A stretch of 19,512 nt of DNA from an uncultured Faecalibacterium sp. (GCA_934512105.1 CAKSWQ010000040.1:1-19512), one strand, 5' to 3'; counted from the first letter of the stretch, positions 7,306 to 15,805 are shown. Notes: generated from the letters alone by a model not told the origin. Program-made: numbers and translations.

Positions 7306-7331
7306 ACGGCAGGTGTCCCCTGCCGTTTTTT
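7306..7331 (+). terminator. Intrinsic terminator of the two-component operon
   Basis: The stem ACGGCAGG (7306-7313) pairs with CCTGCCGT (7319-7326) around a short loop and is followed by a run of T's ending at 7331. It lies immediately after the kinase stop codon. Confidence 0.88.
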
Positions 7332-7381
7332 GTTGTCTGGCAGGGTGCACAAATACAACGGGGCAATATTTGTATATTAGC

Positions 7382-7443
7382 ACAATAAAATTTGAAACCT
7401 TATTGTAACTTTTACAAACTATGCGTTCAAAACGACAGTTTGT
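7382..7443. promoter_or_regulatory. Inverted repeats upstream of the permuted GH3 promoter
   Basis: There are two perfect 7-bp inverted repeats in the AT-rich gap. ACAATAA (7382-7388) pairs with TTATTGT (7400-7406), and ACAAACT (7414-7420) pairs with AGTTTGT (7437-7443). The second ends 7 nt before the -35 box. Its right arm reads ACAGTTTGT (7435-7443), which fits the LytTR half-site pattern known for AgrA-type regulators. Operator function is inference. Confidence 0.4.
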
Positions 7444-7450
7444 GAACAAA

Positions 7451-7481
7451 TTGAAAATTCTGCGGCAATTTCTGGTATTAT
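7451..7481 (+). promoter_or_regulatory. Promoter of the permuted GH3 gene
   Basis: TTGAAA (7451-7456) and the extended -10 TGGTATTAT (TATTAT at 7476-7481) are 19 nt apart, longer than usual. The TG motif before the -10 box can compensate. The leader to the ATG at 7547 is about 60 nt and contains a hairpin. Confidence 0.6.
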
Positions 7482-7492
7482 AAAGTCAAGCT

Positions 7493-7511
7493 GGCAGGGG
7501 CGTCCCCTGCC
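7493..7511 (+). promoter_or_regulatory. 5' UTR hairpin of the GH3 mRNA
   Basis: A perfect 8-bp stem GGCAGGGG/CCCCTGCC (7493-7500 with 7504-7511) with a 3-nt loop sits near the 5' end of the mRNA, 35 nt before the start codon. It nearly repeats the terminator hairpin at 7306-7331 but lacks the T-run. Stabilising the 5' end is a plausible role. Confidence 0.5.
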
Positions 7512-7546
7512 GTTGTCCGATTCGACAAAACAAGGAGGAGAAAACT

Positions 7547-10405
7547 ATGTTGTCCATCAATATGGATGACGTCATCAAGGTCCTCAACTCGATCAAATCG
7601 CAGTTGATCGGCTTTGGTGTCGTAGCAGTTCTGCTGATCGCAGTCATGATCGCCTGCCGCAAGCAGAGCAAGTCCAAAAAGTATCTGATCCGCTGGCAGG
7701 CGGGTCTGGGCATGGTGCTGGCACTGGCCATTACCGTGAACCTGATCCTGACCGGCCCCATGTACTCCATGGTCACCCTTGCCACCGGCGGCGGCAAGGT
7801 CAGCGAGGAGAACGTGGCATCCGCTACCCAGCTGTGCGAGAACATTGCCGACGAGGGCATCGTTCTGCTGGATAACGACGGCACCCTGCCCATGGCCAAG
7901 AACAGCAAGCTGAACGTCTTTGGCTGGGCTTCCACCAACCCCTGCTACGGCGGCACCGGTTCCGGTGCACTGTCCGATGCTTACCCCACCGTCACCCTGC
8001 TGGAGGGCCTGAAGAACGCCGGCTTTGAGCTGAACACCGAACTGAGCGACTTCTACACCGCCTACCGTGCAGACCGCCCGGTGGTGGGTATGTTCGCTCA
8101 GGACTGGACCCTGCCGGAGCCGGAGGCTGCACAGTACACCGACGAGCTGATGAACAACGCCAAGGCGTTCTCTGATACCGCCATGGTAGTCATCACCCGC
8201 GTGGGCGGCGAAGGCGCTGACCTGCCCACCGATGTGTCTCAGGTCACCTACGATGCAGGCCACAGCTACAACGACTTTGAGCCCGGCGAGCACTACCTGC
8301 AGCTGTCCAAGACCGAGAAGGACATGATCGATCTGGTCTGCAAGAACTTTGATAAGGTCGTTGTGGTCTACAACGGCGCCAACGCTATGGAACTGGGCTG
8401 GGTCAAGGATTACAGCCAGATCAAGAGCGTTGTCTGGTGCGCAGGCACCGGTCAGAGCGGCTTCAACGCACTGGGCTCTATCCTCTGCGGTGATGTGAAC
8501 CCCTCCGGCCGTACCATCGATACCTTTGTGTACGACCTGACCCAGACCCCCACCGCGAACAACTTTGGCAACTTCACCTACACCAACATGGATGAGTTCA
8601 AGGGCAACTCCTTTGGTACTGATACCATCCCCGCCTTTGTCAACTATGTTGAGGGCATCTATGTTGGCTACAAGTTCTACGAAACTGCTGCCGCCGAGGG
8701 TCTCATCGACTACGACAAAACTGTGGTCTATCCCTTCGGCCGCGGCCTGAGCTACACCACCTTCACCCAGAGCCTGAACAGCGTTACCGAGGCTGACGGC
8801 ACCATCACCGTGGATGTCACCGTCACCAACACCGGTTCTGCTTCCGGCAAGGAGGTCGTGGAGGTCTACTACAATCCCCCGTACACCAACGGCGGCATCG
8901 AGAAGGCTTCTGCAAACCTGATCGGCTTTGCAAAGACTTCTGAGCTGGCTCCCGGCGCTTCCGAGAACGTCACCGTCACCTTCAAGGCCGAGGATATGGC
9001 TTCCTACGATACCTACGGCAAGGGCTGCTATGTGCTGGAAAAGGGCGATTACGTCATCAGCATCAACGCCGACTCCCACACCGTTCTGGATTCCAAGGTC
9101 TACACTGTGGCTTCCGACATCGTCTACGACGCTTCCAACAAGCGTGAGAGCGATGTGGAGGTGGCCGACAACAAGTTCGACTTTGCCGAGGGCAATGTGA
9201 CCTACCTGTCCCGTGCTGACGGCTTTGCCAACTACGCCGAGGCTACCGCTGCTCCCGCAGACTTCGAGCTGTCGGCAGAGGCTAAGGCAACCTTCTACAA
9301 CAACTCCAACTGGAACCCCGAGGACTTCAACAACGCCGACGATGTAGCACCCACCACCGGTGCCAAGAACGGCCTGCAGCTGAAGGACATGGTGGGCGTG
9401 GATTACAACGACGCCCAGTGGGATGCCTTCCTCGACCAGCTGACCGTTGCCGATATGGACAAGCTCATTGCTCTGGGCGGCTATCAGTCCGTGGCAGTGG
9501 ATTCCATCGGCAAGGTGCAGGCTGTTGACTGCGATGGCCCCGCCTCCATCAACAACAACTTCACCCAGCAGGGTTCTATCGGCTTCCCCTCCGCTGTGAT
9601 GATCGCAGCTACCTGGAACACCGATCTGGCACACGATTTCGGCACCTCCATCGGCAAGATGGCTGACGACATGGGCGTTTCCGGCTGGTACGCACCGGCT
9701 ATGAACATCCACCGCTCCGCTTTCGCAGGCCGTAACTTCGAGTACTACTCCGAGGATGGCGTGCTGTCCGGCGCAATGGCTTCCCATGCCATCATGGGCT
9801 CTCAGGAGCAGGGCGTTTACGCCTTCATGAAGCACTTCGCTCTGAACGATCAGGAGACCAACCGCTGCGGCATGCTCTGCACCTGGTCCAACGAGCAGGC
9901 CATCCGCGAGATCTACCTCAAGCCCTTCGAGGAGTGCGTCAAGGCAGCTGACTGCCACGCCGTCATGTCCTCCTTCAACTACATCGGCAACACCTACGCC
10001 GGCAACTGCTCTACCCTGCTGAACGATGTTCTGCGCGGCGAGTGGGGCTTCGTGGGCATGGTTCTGACCGACTACTACGGTGTGTACGGCTATCAGGATT
10101 CTGACCGCCTGATCCGCAACGGCGGCGACTTCTGCCTGGTGAACTACGACACCGAGACCAACCACCTGACCGATACCACCAGCGCTACCGCTCTGGTGTC
10201 CGCACGTCAGGCCTGCAAGAACATCCTGTACACTGTGGCAAACTCCCGTGCTTACTACCCCGAGAACCTGAACCCCGGTATGCCCGGTTGGGAAAAGGTG
10301 ATGATCGGTGTGGATGTTGTACTGGCAGCCGCTCTGATCGCACTGGAAGTTCTGGTGGTCAAAAAGGGCTATGCAAAGCGCAAGGAAGAGGAAGTCAACG
10401 CCTGA
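7547..10405 (+). CDS. Membrane-anchored, circularly permuted GH3 glycosidase
   Basis: The 952-residue GH3 enzyme has its domains in reversed order. Two N-terminal membrane helices (about 20-37 and 52-70) flank a basic loop. Next comes the GH3 C-domain (about 90-400), with E222 in VGGEGADLP at the acid/base position, and an Fn3-like domain (about 405-510). The (beta/alpha)8 GH3 N-domain is at about 600-900, with GRNFEYYSED, FMKHFALNDQETNR and the likely nucleophile D842 in MVLTDYYG. A third helix (918-938) ends in a basic tail. By the positive-inside rule the catalytic part is outside the cell. Reversed order is known from Ruminococcus albus and Butyrivibrio beta-glucosidases. The substrate is unknown; beta-glucoside or xyloside cleavage is likely. 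Start: AAGGAGG lies 7-9 nt upstream. Frequent GCT/TTC/TCT codons, unlike its neighbours, suggest high expression. Confidence 0.88.
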   Translation: MLSINMDDVIKVLNSIKSQLIGFGVVAVLLIAVMIACRKQSKSKKYLIRWQAGLGMVLALAITVNLILTGPMYSMVTLATGGGKVSEENVASATQLCENIADEGIVLLDNDGTLPMAKNSKLNVFGWASTNPCYGGTGSGALSDAYPTVTLLEGLKNAGFELNTELSDFYTAYRADRPVVGMFAQDWTLPEPEAAQYTDELMNNAKAFSDTAMVVITRVGGEGADLPTDVSQVTYDAGHSYNDFEPGEHYLQLSKTEKDMIDLVCKNFDKVVVVYNGANAMELGWVKDYSQIKSVVWCAGTGQSGFNALGSILCGDVNPSGRTIDTFVYDLTQTPTANNFGNFTYTNMDEFKGNSFGTDTIPAFVNYVEGIYVGYKFYETAAAEGLIDYDKTVVYPFGRGLSYTTFTQSLNSVTEADGTITVDVTVTNTGSASGKEVVEVYYNPPYTNGGIEKASANLIGFAKTSELAPGASENVTVTFKAEDMASYDTYGKGCYVLEKGDYVISINADSHTVLDSKVYTVASDIVYDASNKRESDVEVADNKFDFAEGNVTYLSRADGFANYAEATAAPADFELSAEAKATFYNNSNWNPEDFNNADDVAPTTGAKNGLQLKDMVGVDYNDAQWDAFLDQLTVADMDKLIALGGYQSVAVDSIGKVQAVDCDGPASINNNFTQQGSIGFPSAVMIAATWNTDLAHDFGTSIGKMADDMGVSGWYAPAMNIHRSAFAGRNFEYYSEDGVLSGAMASHAIMGSQEQGVYAFMKHFALNDQETNRCGMLCTWSNEQAIREIYLKPFEECVKAADCHAVMSSFNYIGNTYAGNCSTLLNDVLRGEWGFVGMVLTDYYGVYGYQDSDRLIRNGGDFCLVNYDTETNHLTDTTSATALVSARQACKNILYTVANSRAYYPENLNPGMPGWEKVMIGVDVVLAAALIALEVLVVKKGYAKRKEEEVNA

Positions 10406-10455
10406 TCCTGGGCAAGACATTCTGAACGGATGCAGCACCTGAACTGAAACCAGAT

Positions 10456-10490
10456 AAAAGGCCCGCTGCGTAAAAAACAGCGGGCCTTTT
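10456..10490 (+). terminator. Terminator between the two GH3 genes
   Basis: A perfect 13-bp stem AAAAGGCCCGCTG/CAGCGGGCCTTTT (10456-10468 with 10478-10490) whose 3' arm ends in TTTT lies 50 nt after the stop codon. Only 31 nt then remain before the next start and no clear promoter is visible there. The second GH3 gene may therefore depend on read-through. Confidence 0.82.
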
Positions 10491-10521
10491 CTGGATTTGA
10501 AAAGGCAAAGAGGAAAATGCC

Positions 10522-12939
10522 ATGAAACATACAGATATCATCAACAGCCTGAGTCTGGAACAAAAATGCGCCCTGCTGAGCGGCGGCACGGTGTTCACCA
10601 CCCGGGCGCTGCCGGGCAAGGGCATCCCGGCCATTACCCTGTCGGACGGCCCCAACGGCGTGCGCAAGCAGGCGGGCGCGGCTGACCATCTGGGCCTGAA
10701 CCCCAGTGTGCCCGCCACCTGCTTCCCCACCTCGGCCACCGTGGCCAACAGCTGGGACCCCGCGCTGGGCGAGGCTGTGGGCGCAGCCATGGGCGAGGAG
10801 GCCGCGGCACAGGGCGTGTCGGTGCTGCTGGGCCCCGGCCTGAACATCAAGCGCAGCCCCCTGTGCGGCCGCAACTTCGAGTATTTCTCGGAGGACCCCT
10901 ACCTTGCCGGTAAGATGGCGGCGGCCTACGTCCGCGGCATCCAGAAAAACGGCATTGCCGCCTGCCCCAAGCACTTTGCGGTGAACAGTCAGGAACTGCG
11001 CCGCATGGCCTCGGATTCCATCGTGGACGAGCGCACCCTGCGGGAGATCTACCTGACCGGCTTCGAGATGGTGGTCAAGGAGGCGCAGCCCAAGACCATC
11101 ATGTCCGCCTATAACCTCATCAACGGCACCTACGCCAACGAGAACACCCACCTGCTCATGGATATCCTGCGCAGGGACTGGGGCTTTGACGGCGCGGTGG
11201 TCACCGACTGGGGCGGCAGCAACGACCACGCTCTTGGCGTAAAGAACGGTTCTACGCTGGAAATGCCCGCCCCCGGCGGGGACGCCGTCCGGGAGCTGAT
11301 GAAGGCGGTGCAGACCGGCAAGATCACCGAAGCGGACGTGGACGCCCGGCTGGACGAACTGCTGGAGCTGGTGTTCACCACCAAGGCGGCGGTGGACGCC
11401 GCACCCGGCAAGTTCGATGCCGACGCCCACCACGCACTGGCACGCCGGGCTGCTGCCCAGAGCATCGTGCTGCTGAAGAACGAAACCGGCCTGCTGCCCC
11501 TTGCAAAGGGGGAGAAGGTGGCGGTCATCGGCGACTTTGCCCAGACGCCCCGCTATCAGGGTGCAGGCTCCAGCGCCGTCAACTCCATCAAGGTGGATTC
11601 CTTTCTGGACTGCCTTGCCGAAAGCGGCCTGAACAGCGTCGGCTACGCCAAGGGCTTTGACCGGCAGGGCAAGCCCGATGAGGCGCTGAAAGCCGAGGCA
11701 GTGCAGCTGGCAAAGAACGCCAATGTGGTGCTGCTGTGCATGGGTCTGGACGAAATCAAGGAGAGCGAGGGCATCGACCGCGCCGACATGAAGCTGGCAG
11801 AGAATCAGCTGGAACTGCTGGCCGCTGTGGCGGCGGTAAACCCCAACGTGGTGGTGCTGCTGAGCGCGGGCTCCTCGCTGGAAAGCGCATGGGTCAAGGA
11901 CTGCAAGGCGCTGGTCTACGGCTGTCTGGGCGGTCAGGCCGGTGCAGGCGCACTGGTCGAGGTGCTCACCGGCGCACAGAACCCCTGCGGCAAGCTGGCT
12001 GAGACTTGGGCGTGCAGCTACGCCGACACCCCCGCAAAGGAGCATTTCGGCGGCGACGGCCCCACCGTGGAGTACCGCGAGGGCCTGTATGTGGGCTACC
12101 GCTACTACGACACCGCCGGTGTGCCCACCGCCTTCCCCTTCGGCTACGGCCTGAGCTATACCAGCTTTGCGTACAGTGACCTGAAGGCAGATGAAAAGGG
12201 CGTGACCCTGACTGTCACCAACACCGGCAGCTGTGCCGGTGCCGAGGTGGTGCAGCTGTATGTGGCAAAGCCGGATGCAAAGGTTTTCCGCCCCGTCAAG
12301 GAGCTGAAGGGCTTTACCAAGGTGCAGCTGGAAGCCGGAGAGAGCAAGACCGTCACTATCCCGCTGGACGACAAGGCATTCCGCTACTGGAACGTCAAGA
12401 CCGACCGCTGGGAGGTGGAGGGCGGCAGCTATCAGCTGCTGGTGGGCGCTTCCAGCGCCGATATCCGTCTGACTGCCGCCGTCACGGTGGCGGGCACCGG
12501 CGCACCCGACCCCTACGTGGGCAAAAAGCTGGGTCATTACTGCACAGCCAATATCCAGAATGTACCGGATGATGAATTCGAAGCGCTGCTGGGTCGTCCC
12601 ATCCCGGAGAACAAGGTGCACATCGACCGCAACATGACGCTGGGCGAGATGGGACACGGACGCAGCCCCATCGGCTGGCTGGCGGCTGCCGTGCTGGGGG
12701 CACTGCTGCGCCGCAGCATCAAAAAGGGCAAGCCCGACCTGAACATCCTGTTCCAGTACAATATGCCCCTGCGGGCGCTGGCCAAAATGACCAACGGCGC
12801 CATCAGCATGGGCATGGTGGACGGCATCGTGATGGAGCTGCGAGGCTTCTGGATCATCGGCCTTGTGCGGGTGATCGTGGAGGCTGTGAAGAACCTCGTG
12901 CTGAACAGCCGCATGGAAGAGCGCTTGAAAAACAGCTGA
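10522..12939 (+). CDS. GH3 beta-glycosidase, classical domain order, cytoplasmic
   Basis: The 805-residue protein has the usual GH3 order. The N-domain (about 1-270) has LSDGPNGVR, GRNFEYFSEDP, CPKHFAVNSQE and the nucleophile D229 in AVVTDWGG. The C-domain (about 310-560) has the acid/base E416 in IKESEGIDR, followed by an Fn3-like domain (about 570-670). A further tail of about 115 residues has hydrophobic and amphipathic stretches (MPLRALAKMTNGAISMGMV, FWIIGLVRVIVEAV) of unknown role. There is no signal peptide, so it should hydrolyse imported beta-glucosides or other oligosaccharides in the cytoplasm. AAAGAGG (10507-10513) supports ATG 10522. The substrate cannot be told from the sequence. 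The gene is followed after 13 nt by the GtrA-like gene, probably in one transcript. Confidence 0.9.
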   Translation: MKHTDIINSLSLEQKCALLSGGTVFTTRALPGKGIPAITLSDGPNGVRKQAGAADHLGLNPSVPATCFPTSATVANSWDPALGEAVGAAMGEEAAAQGVSVLLGPGLNIKRSPLCGRNFEYFSEDPYLAGKMAAAYVRGIQKNGIAACPKHFAVNSQELRRMASDSIVDERTLREIYLTGFEMVVKEAQPKTIMSAYNLINGTYANENTHLLMDILRRDWGFDGAVVTDWGGSNDHALGVKNGSTLEMPAPGGDAVRELMKAVQTGKITEADVDARLDELLELVFTTKAAVDAAPGKFDADAHHALARRAAAQSIVLLKNETGLLPLAKGEKVAVIGDFAQTPRYQGAGSSAVNSIKVDSFLDCLAESGLNSVGYAKGFDRQGKPDEALKAEAVQLAKNANVVLLCMGLDEIKESEGIDRADMKLAENQLELLAAVAAVNPNVVVLLSAGSSLESAWVKDCKALVYGCLGGQAGAGALVEVLTGAQNPCGKLAETWACSYADTPAKEHFGGDGPTVEYREGLYVGYRYYDTAGVPTAFPFGYGLSYTSFAYSDLKADEKGVTLTVTNTGSCAGAEVVQLYVAKPDAKVFRPVKELKGFTKVQLEAGESKTVTIPLDDKAFRYWNVKTDRWEVEGGSYQLLVGASSADIRLTAAVTVAGTGAPDPYVGKKLGHYCTANIQNVPDDEFEALLGRPIPENKVHIDRNMTLGEMGHGRSPIGWLAAAVLGALLRRSIKKGKPDLNILFQYNMPLRALAKMTNGAISMGMVDGIVMELRGFWIIGLVRVIVEAVKNLVLNSRMEERLKNS

Positions 12940-12952
12940 AAGGAAGCAGGCT

Positions 12953-13507
12953 ATGAATTTCTGGAATAACTTTGCGGCAAAGCACCCTGCCGCTGCCAAG
13001 TGGGTGCGCGAAGGCGGCCTGTTCGTCATCGTGTCCAACCTCATTACCGTGTTCAAGTACCTGCTGCTGCAATTTCTGCCGGGGGCCTTTGCAAGCCTGC
13101 CGGTGGTGGATTTCGGCTGGCCGGGCATTGACATCACCCTGTTCGGCGAGACCTTCAAGTGGAACATCCTCGGCTACGATGCCGCCCACGGCGGTCTGCC
13201 CTACTTCTGCGCCTACATGATCGCCATGGTCATCGGCGAGTGCATCAACTTCCCCATCCAGCGCAATTTTGTGTTCCGCAGCAAGGGCAATCTGGCAAAA
13301 CAGATTGGCTGGTATCTGCTGGCGTTCTGCGTCATCACCTGCATTGTCAACTCCATCAACTGCATCTGGGTGGCGGTAGCTGGTCTGCTGGTGCCGGACT
13401 TCATCTACAACATCGGCACCACCGTGCTCAACGGCGGCATCTCTATGGTCATCTTCTTCTTCGTGAATAAGATCATCTTCCCGGAGGGCGAAAAAGCCGC
13501 CAAATAA
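12953..13507 (+). CDS. GtrA-like family membrane protein
   Basis: The 184-residue protein has about four membrane helices. The segment ECINFPIQRNFVFRSKGN matches the GtrA pattern (an N-terminal helix pair, then N-F-x(n)-R-x-F-V-F before the third helix). GtrA-type proteins are small membrane proteins, often near cell-surface polysaccharide genes, and some are thought to flip lipid-linked sugars. It lacks a glycosyltransferase partner here and instead follows a GH3 gene. AAAGGAAG (12938-12945) precedes ATG 12953, and two stop codons stand in tandem (13505-13510). Flipping or transport of a glycoside is only inference. Confidence 0.7.
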   Translation: MNFWNNFAAKHPAAAKWVREGGLFVIVSNLITVFKYLLLQFLPGAFASLPVVDFGWPGIDITLFGETFKWNILGYDAAHGGLPYFCAYMIAMVIGECINFPIQRNFVFRSKGNLAKQIGWYLLAFCVITCIVNSINCIWVAVAGLLVPDFIYNIGTTVLNGGISMVIFFFVNKIIFPEGEKAAK

Positions 13508-13548
13508 TAAGCGATCTCCTTCATTTTCTTCTTTTCATCATAAGCCAG

Positions 13549-13581
13549 AAGGGCTGCTCCGTTCTCCGGGGCAGCCTTTTT
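13549..13581 (+). terminator. Intrinsic terminator after the GH3/GtrA unit
   Basis: The arms 13549-13561 and 13567-13579 form a 13-bp stem (11 Watson-Crick and two G-T pairs) with a 5-nt loop and a T-run to 13581, 39 nt after the GtrA stop codon. Confidence 0.85.
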
Positions 13582-13586
13582 GGTTT

Positions 13587-13782
13587 GGGGGAGTTACCCC
13601 TTCCGTCTTGCCGCTTCGCGTCAAGCCACACTCCCCCTTCTGTCGCTGCGCGACATCTTCCCCCGGCCGGGGGAAGTCGGCCCTCAAGGGGACGGCTTTT
13701 GGCGGTGGCGGCAAAGTTCCCGGCATAGCGCAAAGGCGTCCCCTTGGGGGAGCTGGCACGGCAAAGCCGTGCCTGAGGGGGT
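13587..13782. repeat. Dispersed palindromic repeat, copy A
   Basis: This is a chain of G/C-run hairpins ending in GGGGGAGCTGGC (13746-13757), a hairpin GGCACGGC/GCCGTGCC (13755-13762 with 13766-13773) and GGGGGT. A 9-bp inverted repeat AAGGGGACG/CGTCCCCTT (13686-13694 with 13737-13745) encloses the 17-nt core GGTGGCGGCAAAGTTCC (13704-13720), which recurs in copies B and C. It encodes no plausible protein; apparent open frames across it are low-complexity. Such miniature elements are probably spread by a transposase encoded elsewhere. Confidence 0.75.
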
Positions 13783-13846
13783 GTGCCCGCCGCCGTCTTA
13801 TTTTTTGTTTTTCTGCACAAAATGTTCTGCGGGCAGGGTTTTCCTC

Positions 13847-13875
13847 TTGACAAGCGGGCAATTGTTTCGTACTAT
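13847..13875 (+). promoter_or_regulatory. Promoter of rny
   Basis: TTGACA (13847-13852), a 17-nt spacer and TACTAT (13870-13875) lie right after repeat copy A. The predicted start near 13882 leaves a leader of about 260 nt before rny (to 14145). I see a few weak hairpins there but no ORF with a ribosome binding site; an ATG-initiated 25-codon frame at 13886 has none. Confidence 0.75.
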
Positions 13876-14145
13876 ATTTAGTAGTATGGAATCAAAGACG
13901 CTGTACGCAGGTTTCTGTGTGACCCTGTACCCGTTTCAGGCAAAGCGTGCCTGTTTGATATAAAATGGAACCGTAGAGAGAAAAGCCGTATGCTTTTGCC
14001 CGTGCCGCCGGTTTTGGACGGTGCGTATGGTTTTGGTGTCACTTTTTGGATTGAAAGCTCTTTCTATATCATTGCCCGTGTCCTGCTGCGCAGCGTCTCC
14101 TGCTTTTAATTTTGCATTGAATTGAAACAAAGGAGAGTGAACGCA

Positions 14146-15717
14146 ATGACCGCGATCGGAGTGATCGTGGCCTTGATCGTTGCTGCTGTCGGCGTGGCCG
14201 CGGGCTATTTTATTGGTTACAACAACCGTAAAAAGACCGCTGAGGCCCAGATCGGCAGCGCCGAAGCCGAGGCTACCCGGCTGGTGAACGAGGCGATCAA
14301 GACCGCCGACCAGAAGCGCAAGGAAGCGGTTCTGGAAGCAAAGGACGAGGCTTTCCGTCTGAAAGCCGAGGTCGATGCCCAGAAGGCAGAGGCCGACAAG
14401 GAGATCAAGCAGCGCCGTGCGGAGATCAGCCGTCAGGAGAACCGCATCGACCAGAAGGAGACGGCGCTGGACCGCAAGACCGAGGCGCTGGAAAAGAAGG
14501 AAGAAGAGCTGAAAAAGCGCGCCGCCGAGGCCGAGGAGCGTCTGGCAGAGATCGACGCTCTGCGCGCCAAGGAGATGGAGCGTCTGGAAACGCTGGCCGG
14601 CCTGAGCCAGGAGGACGCCCGCGAGGTGCTGCTGCACAAGGTGGACGAGGAGCTGACCCACGAAAAGGCCGTGCGCGTTGCCGCCTACGAGACCGACCTG
14701 AAGGAAAACTGCGATAACATCGCCCGCAACCTCATCGGACAGGCCGTCAGCCGCTGCGCTGCCGACCATTGCAGCGAGACCACCGTCAGCGTGGTGCCGC
14801 TGCCCAGCGATGAGATGAAGGGCCGCATCATCGGCCGCGAGGGCCGCAATATCCGCGCTCTGGAGACCGCTACCGGCGTGGATCTGATCATCGACGATAC
14901 CCCGGAGGCCATTACCCTGTCCTCCTTCGACCAGACCCGCCGCGAGGTCGCCCGCATGACGCTGGAGCGCCTGATCGGCGATGGCCGTATCCACCCCGCC
15001 CGCATCGAGGAGACGGTGGAAAAGTGCCGCCACGATCTGGAGCTGCAGATGAAGCGCGAGGGCGAGCGCGCGGTGATGGAGCTGGGCATCCACGGTCTGC
15101 ACCCCGACCTGATCAAGCTGATCGGCCGACTGAAGTACCGCACCAGCTTTGGTCAGAACGCCCTGACCCACAGCATGGAAGTGGCCTGGGTGGCCGGTCT
15201 GCTGGCAGGCGAGATGGGCGTGAACGTCACCATGGCACGCCGCGCCGGTCTGCTGCATGATATCGGCAAGGCACTGGATCACGAGATCGAGGGCAGCCAC
15301 GTCCAGATCGGCGTGGACATCTGCCGCAAGTACAAGGAGAACACCCAGATCATCCACGCCATTGAGGCACACCACGGCGACGTGGAACCCAAGACCCCGC
15401 TGGCCTTCATCATTCAGGCTGCCGACGCCATCAGCGCCGCCCGCCCGGGTGCCCGCCGCGAGAACGTGGAAAGCTACGTCAAGCGTCTGGAAAATCTGGA
15501 GGAGATCTCCTCCGGCTTCGAGGGCGTAGAGCAGGCCTTTGCCGTGCAGGCAGGCCGTGAGGTGCGCATTCTGGTCAAGCCCGATGTCATCAGCGACGAT
15601 CAGGTCATTCTGCTGGCACGCGCCATCGCCAAAAAGATCGAGGACACGCTGGATTACCCCGGCCAGATCAAGGTCAACGTCATCCGCGAGAGCCGCGCGG
15701 TCGAGTACGCAAAATAA
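14146..15717 (+). CDS. rny: Ribonuclease Y
   Basis: The 523-residue protein is of normal length for RNase Y, the membrane-anchored endoribonuclease that starts mRNA decay in many Firmicutes. In order it has one N-terminal membrane helix (about 3-23, ending [11 protein letters not shown]), a long charged coiled coil (about 30-190), and a KH RNA-binding domain with [10 protein letters not shown] (226-235). The HD domain follows, with [10 protein letters not shown] and the metal-binding H371-D372 in [13 protein letters not shown] chose ATG 14146 because AAAGGAGAG (14128-14136) is 9 nt upstream; starts further up would overlap that site. The gene stands alone between its own promoter and a strong terminator. 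Confidence 0.96.
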   Translation: MTAIGVIVALIVAAVGVAAGYFIGYNNRKKTAEAQIGSAEAEATRLVNEAIKTADQKRKEAVLEAKDEAFRLKAEVDAQKAEADKEIKQRRAEISRQENRIDQKETALDRKTEALEKKEEELKKRAAEAEERLAEIDALRAKEMERLETLAGLSQEDAREVLLHKVDEELTHEKAVRVAAYETDLKENCDNIARNLIGQAVSRCAADHCSETTVSVVPLPSDEMKGRIIGREGRNIRALETATGVDLIIDDTPEAITLSSFDQTRREVARMTLERLIGDGRIHPARIEETVEKCRHDLELQMKREGERAVMELGIHGLHPDLIKLIGRLKYRTSFGQNALTHSMEVAWVAGLLAGEMGVNVTMARRAGLLHDIGKALDHEIEGSHVQIGVDICRKYKENTQIIHAIEAHHGDVEPKTPLAFIIQAADAISAARPGARRENVESYVKRLENLEEISSGFEGVEQAFAVQAGREVRILVKPDVISDDQVILLARAIAKKIEDTLDYPGQIKVNVIRESRAVEYAK

Positions 15718-15727
15718 AGCTTTTCCG

Positions 15728-15764
15728 CAGGCTGCCGTGTTTTTGCACGGCAGCCTGTTTTTTT
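15728..15764 (+). terminator. Intrinsic terminator of rny
   Basis: A perfect 12-bp stem CAGGCTGCCGTG/CACGGCAGCCTG (15728-15739 with 15746-15757) is followed by seven T's, 10 nt after the stop codon. Confidence 0.95.
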
Positions 15765-15776
15765 GCGCCAAAACAA

Positions 15777-15805
15777 TTGCATTTCCCGCTAAAAAAGGGT
15801 ATCAT
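15777..15805 (+). promoter_or_regulatory. Promoter of the small lipoprotein gene
   Basis: TTGCAT (15777-15782) and TATCAT (15800-15805) are 17 nt apart. The predicted start is near 15812, with about 78 nt of leader that includes the near-palindrome GCGTCCGCCGCACCGGACGC. Confidence 0.65.

Noticed and set aside
7478..10438. A 986-codon minus-strand open frame opposite the permuted GH3 gene, and a similar 932-codon one at 10369-13167
   Set aside because: Both are His/Val/Gly/Ala/Gln-rich antisense shadows of codon-biased genes, without ribosome binding sites or recognisable domains.
13521..13963. Several Pro/Arg-rich open frames in the 13.5-14.0 kb gap
   Set aside because: They cover the palindromic repeat and have no ribosome binding sites; the repeat explains the open frames.
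13886..13963. A 25-codon frame (MESKTLYAGF...) in the rny leader
   Set aside because: There is no ribosome binding site and the predicted start of transcription is only a few nucleotides upstream.
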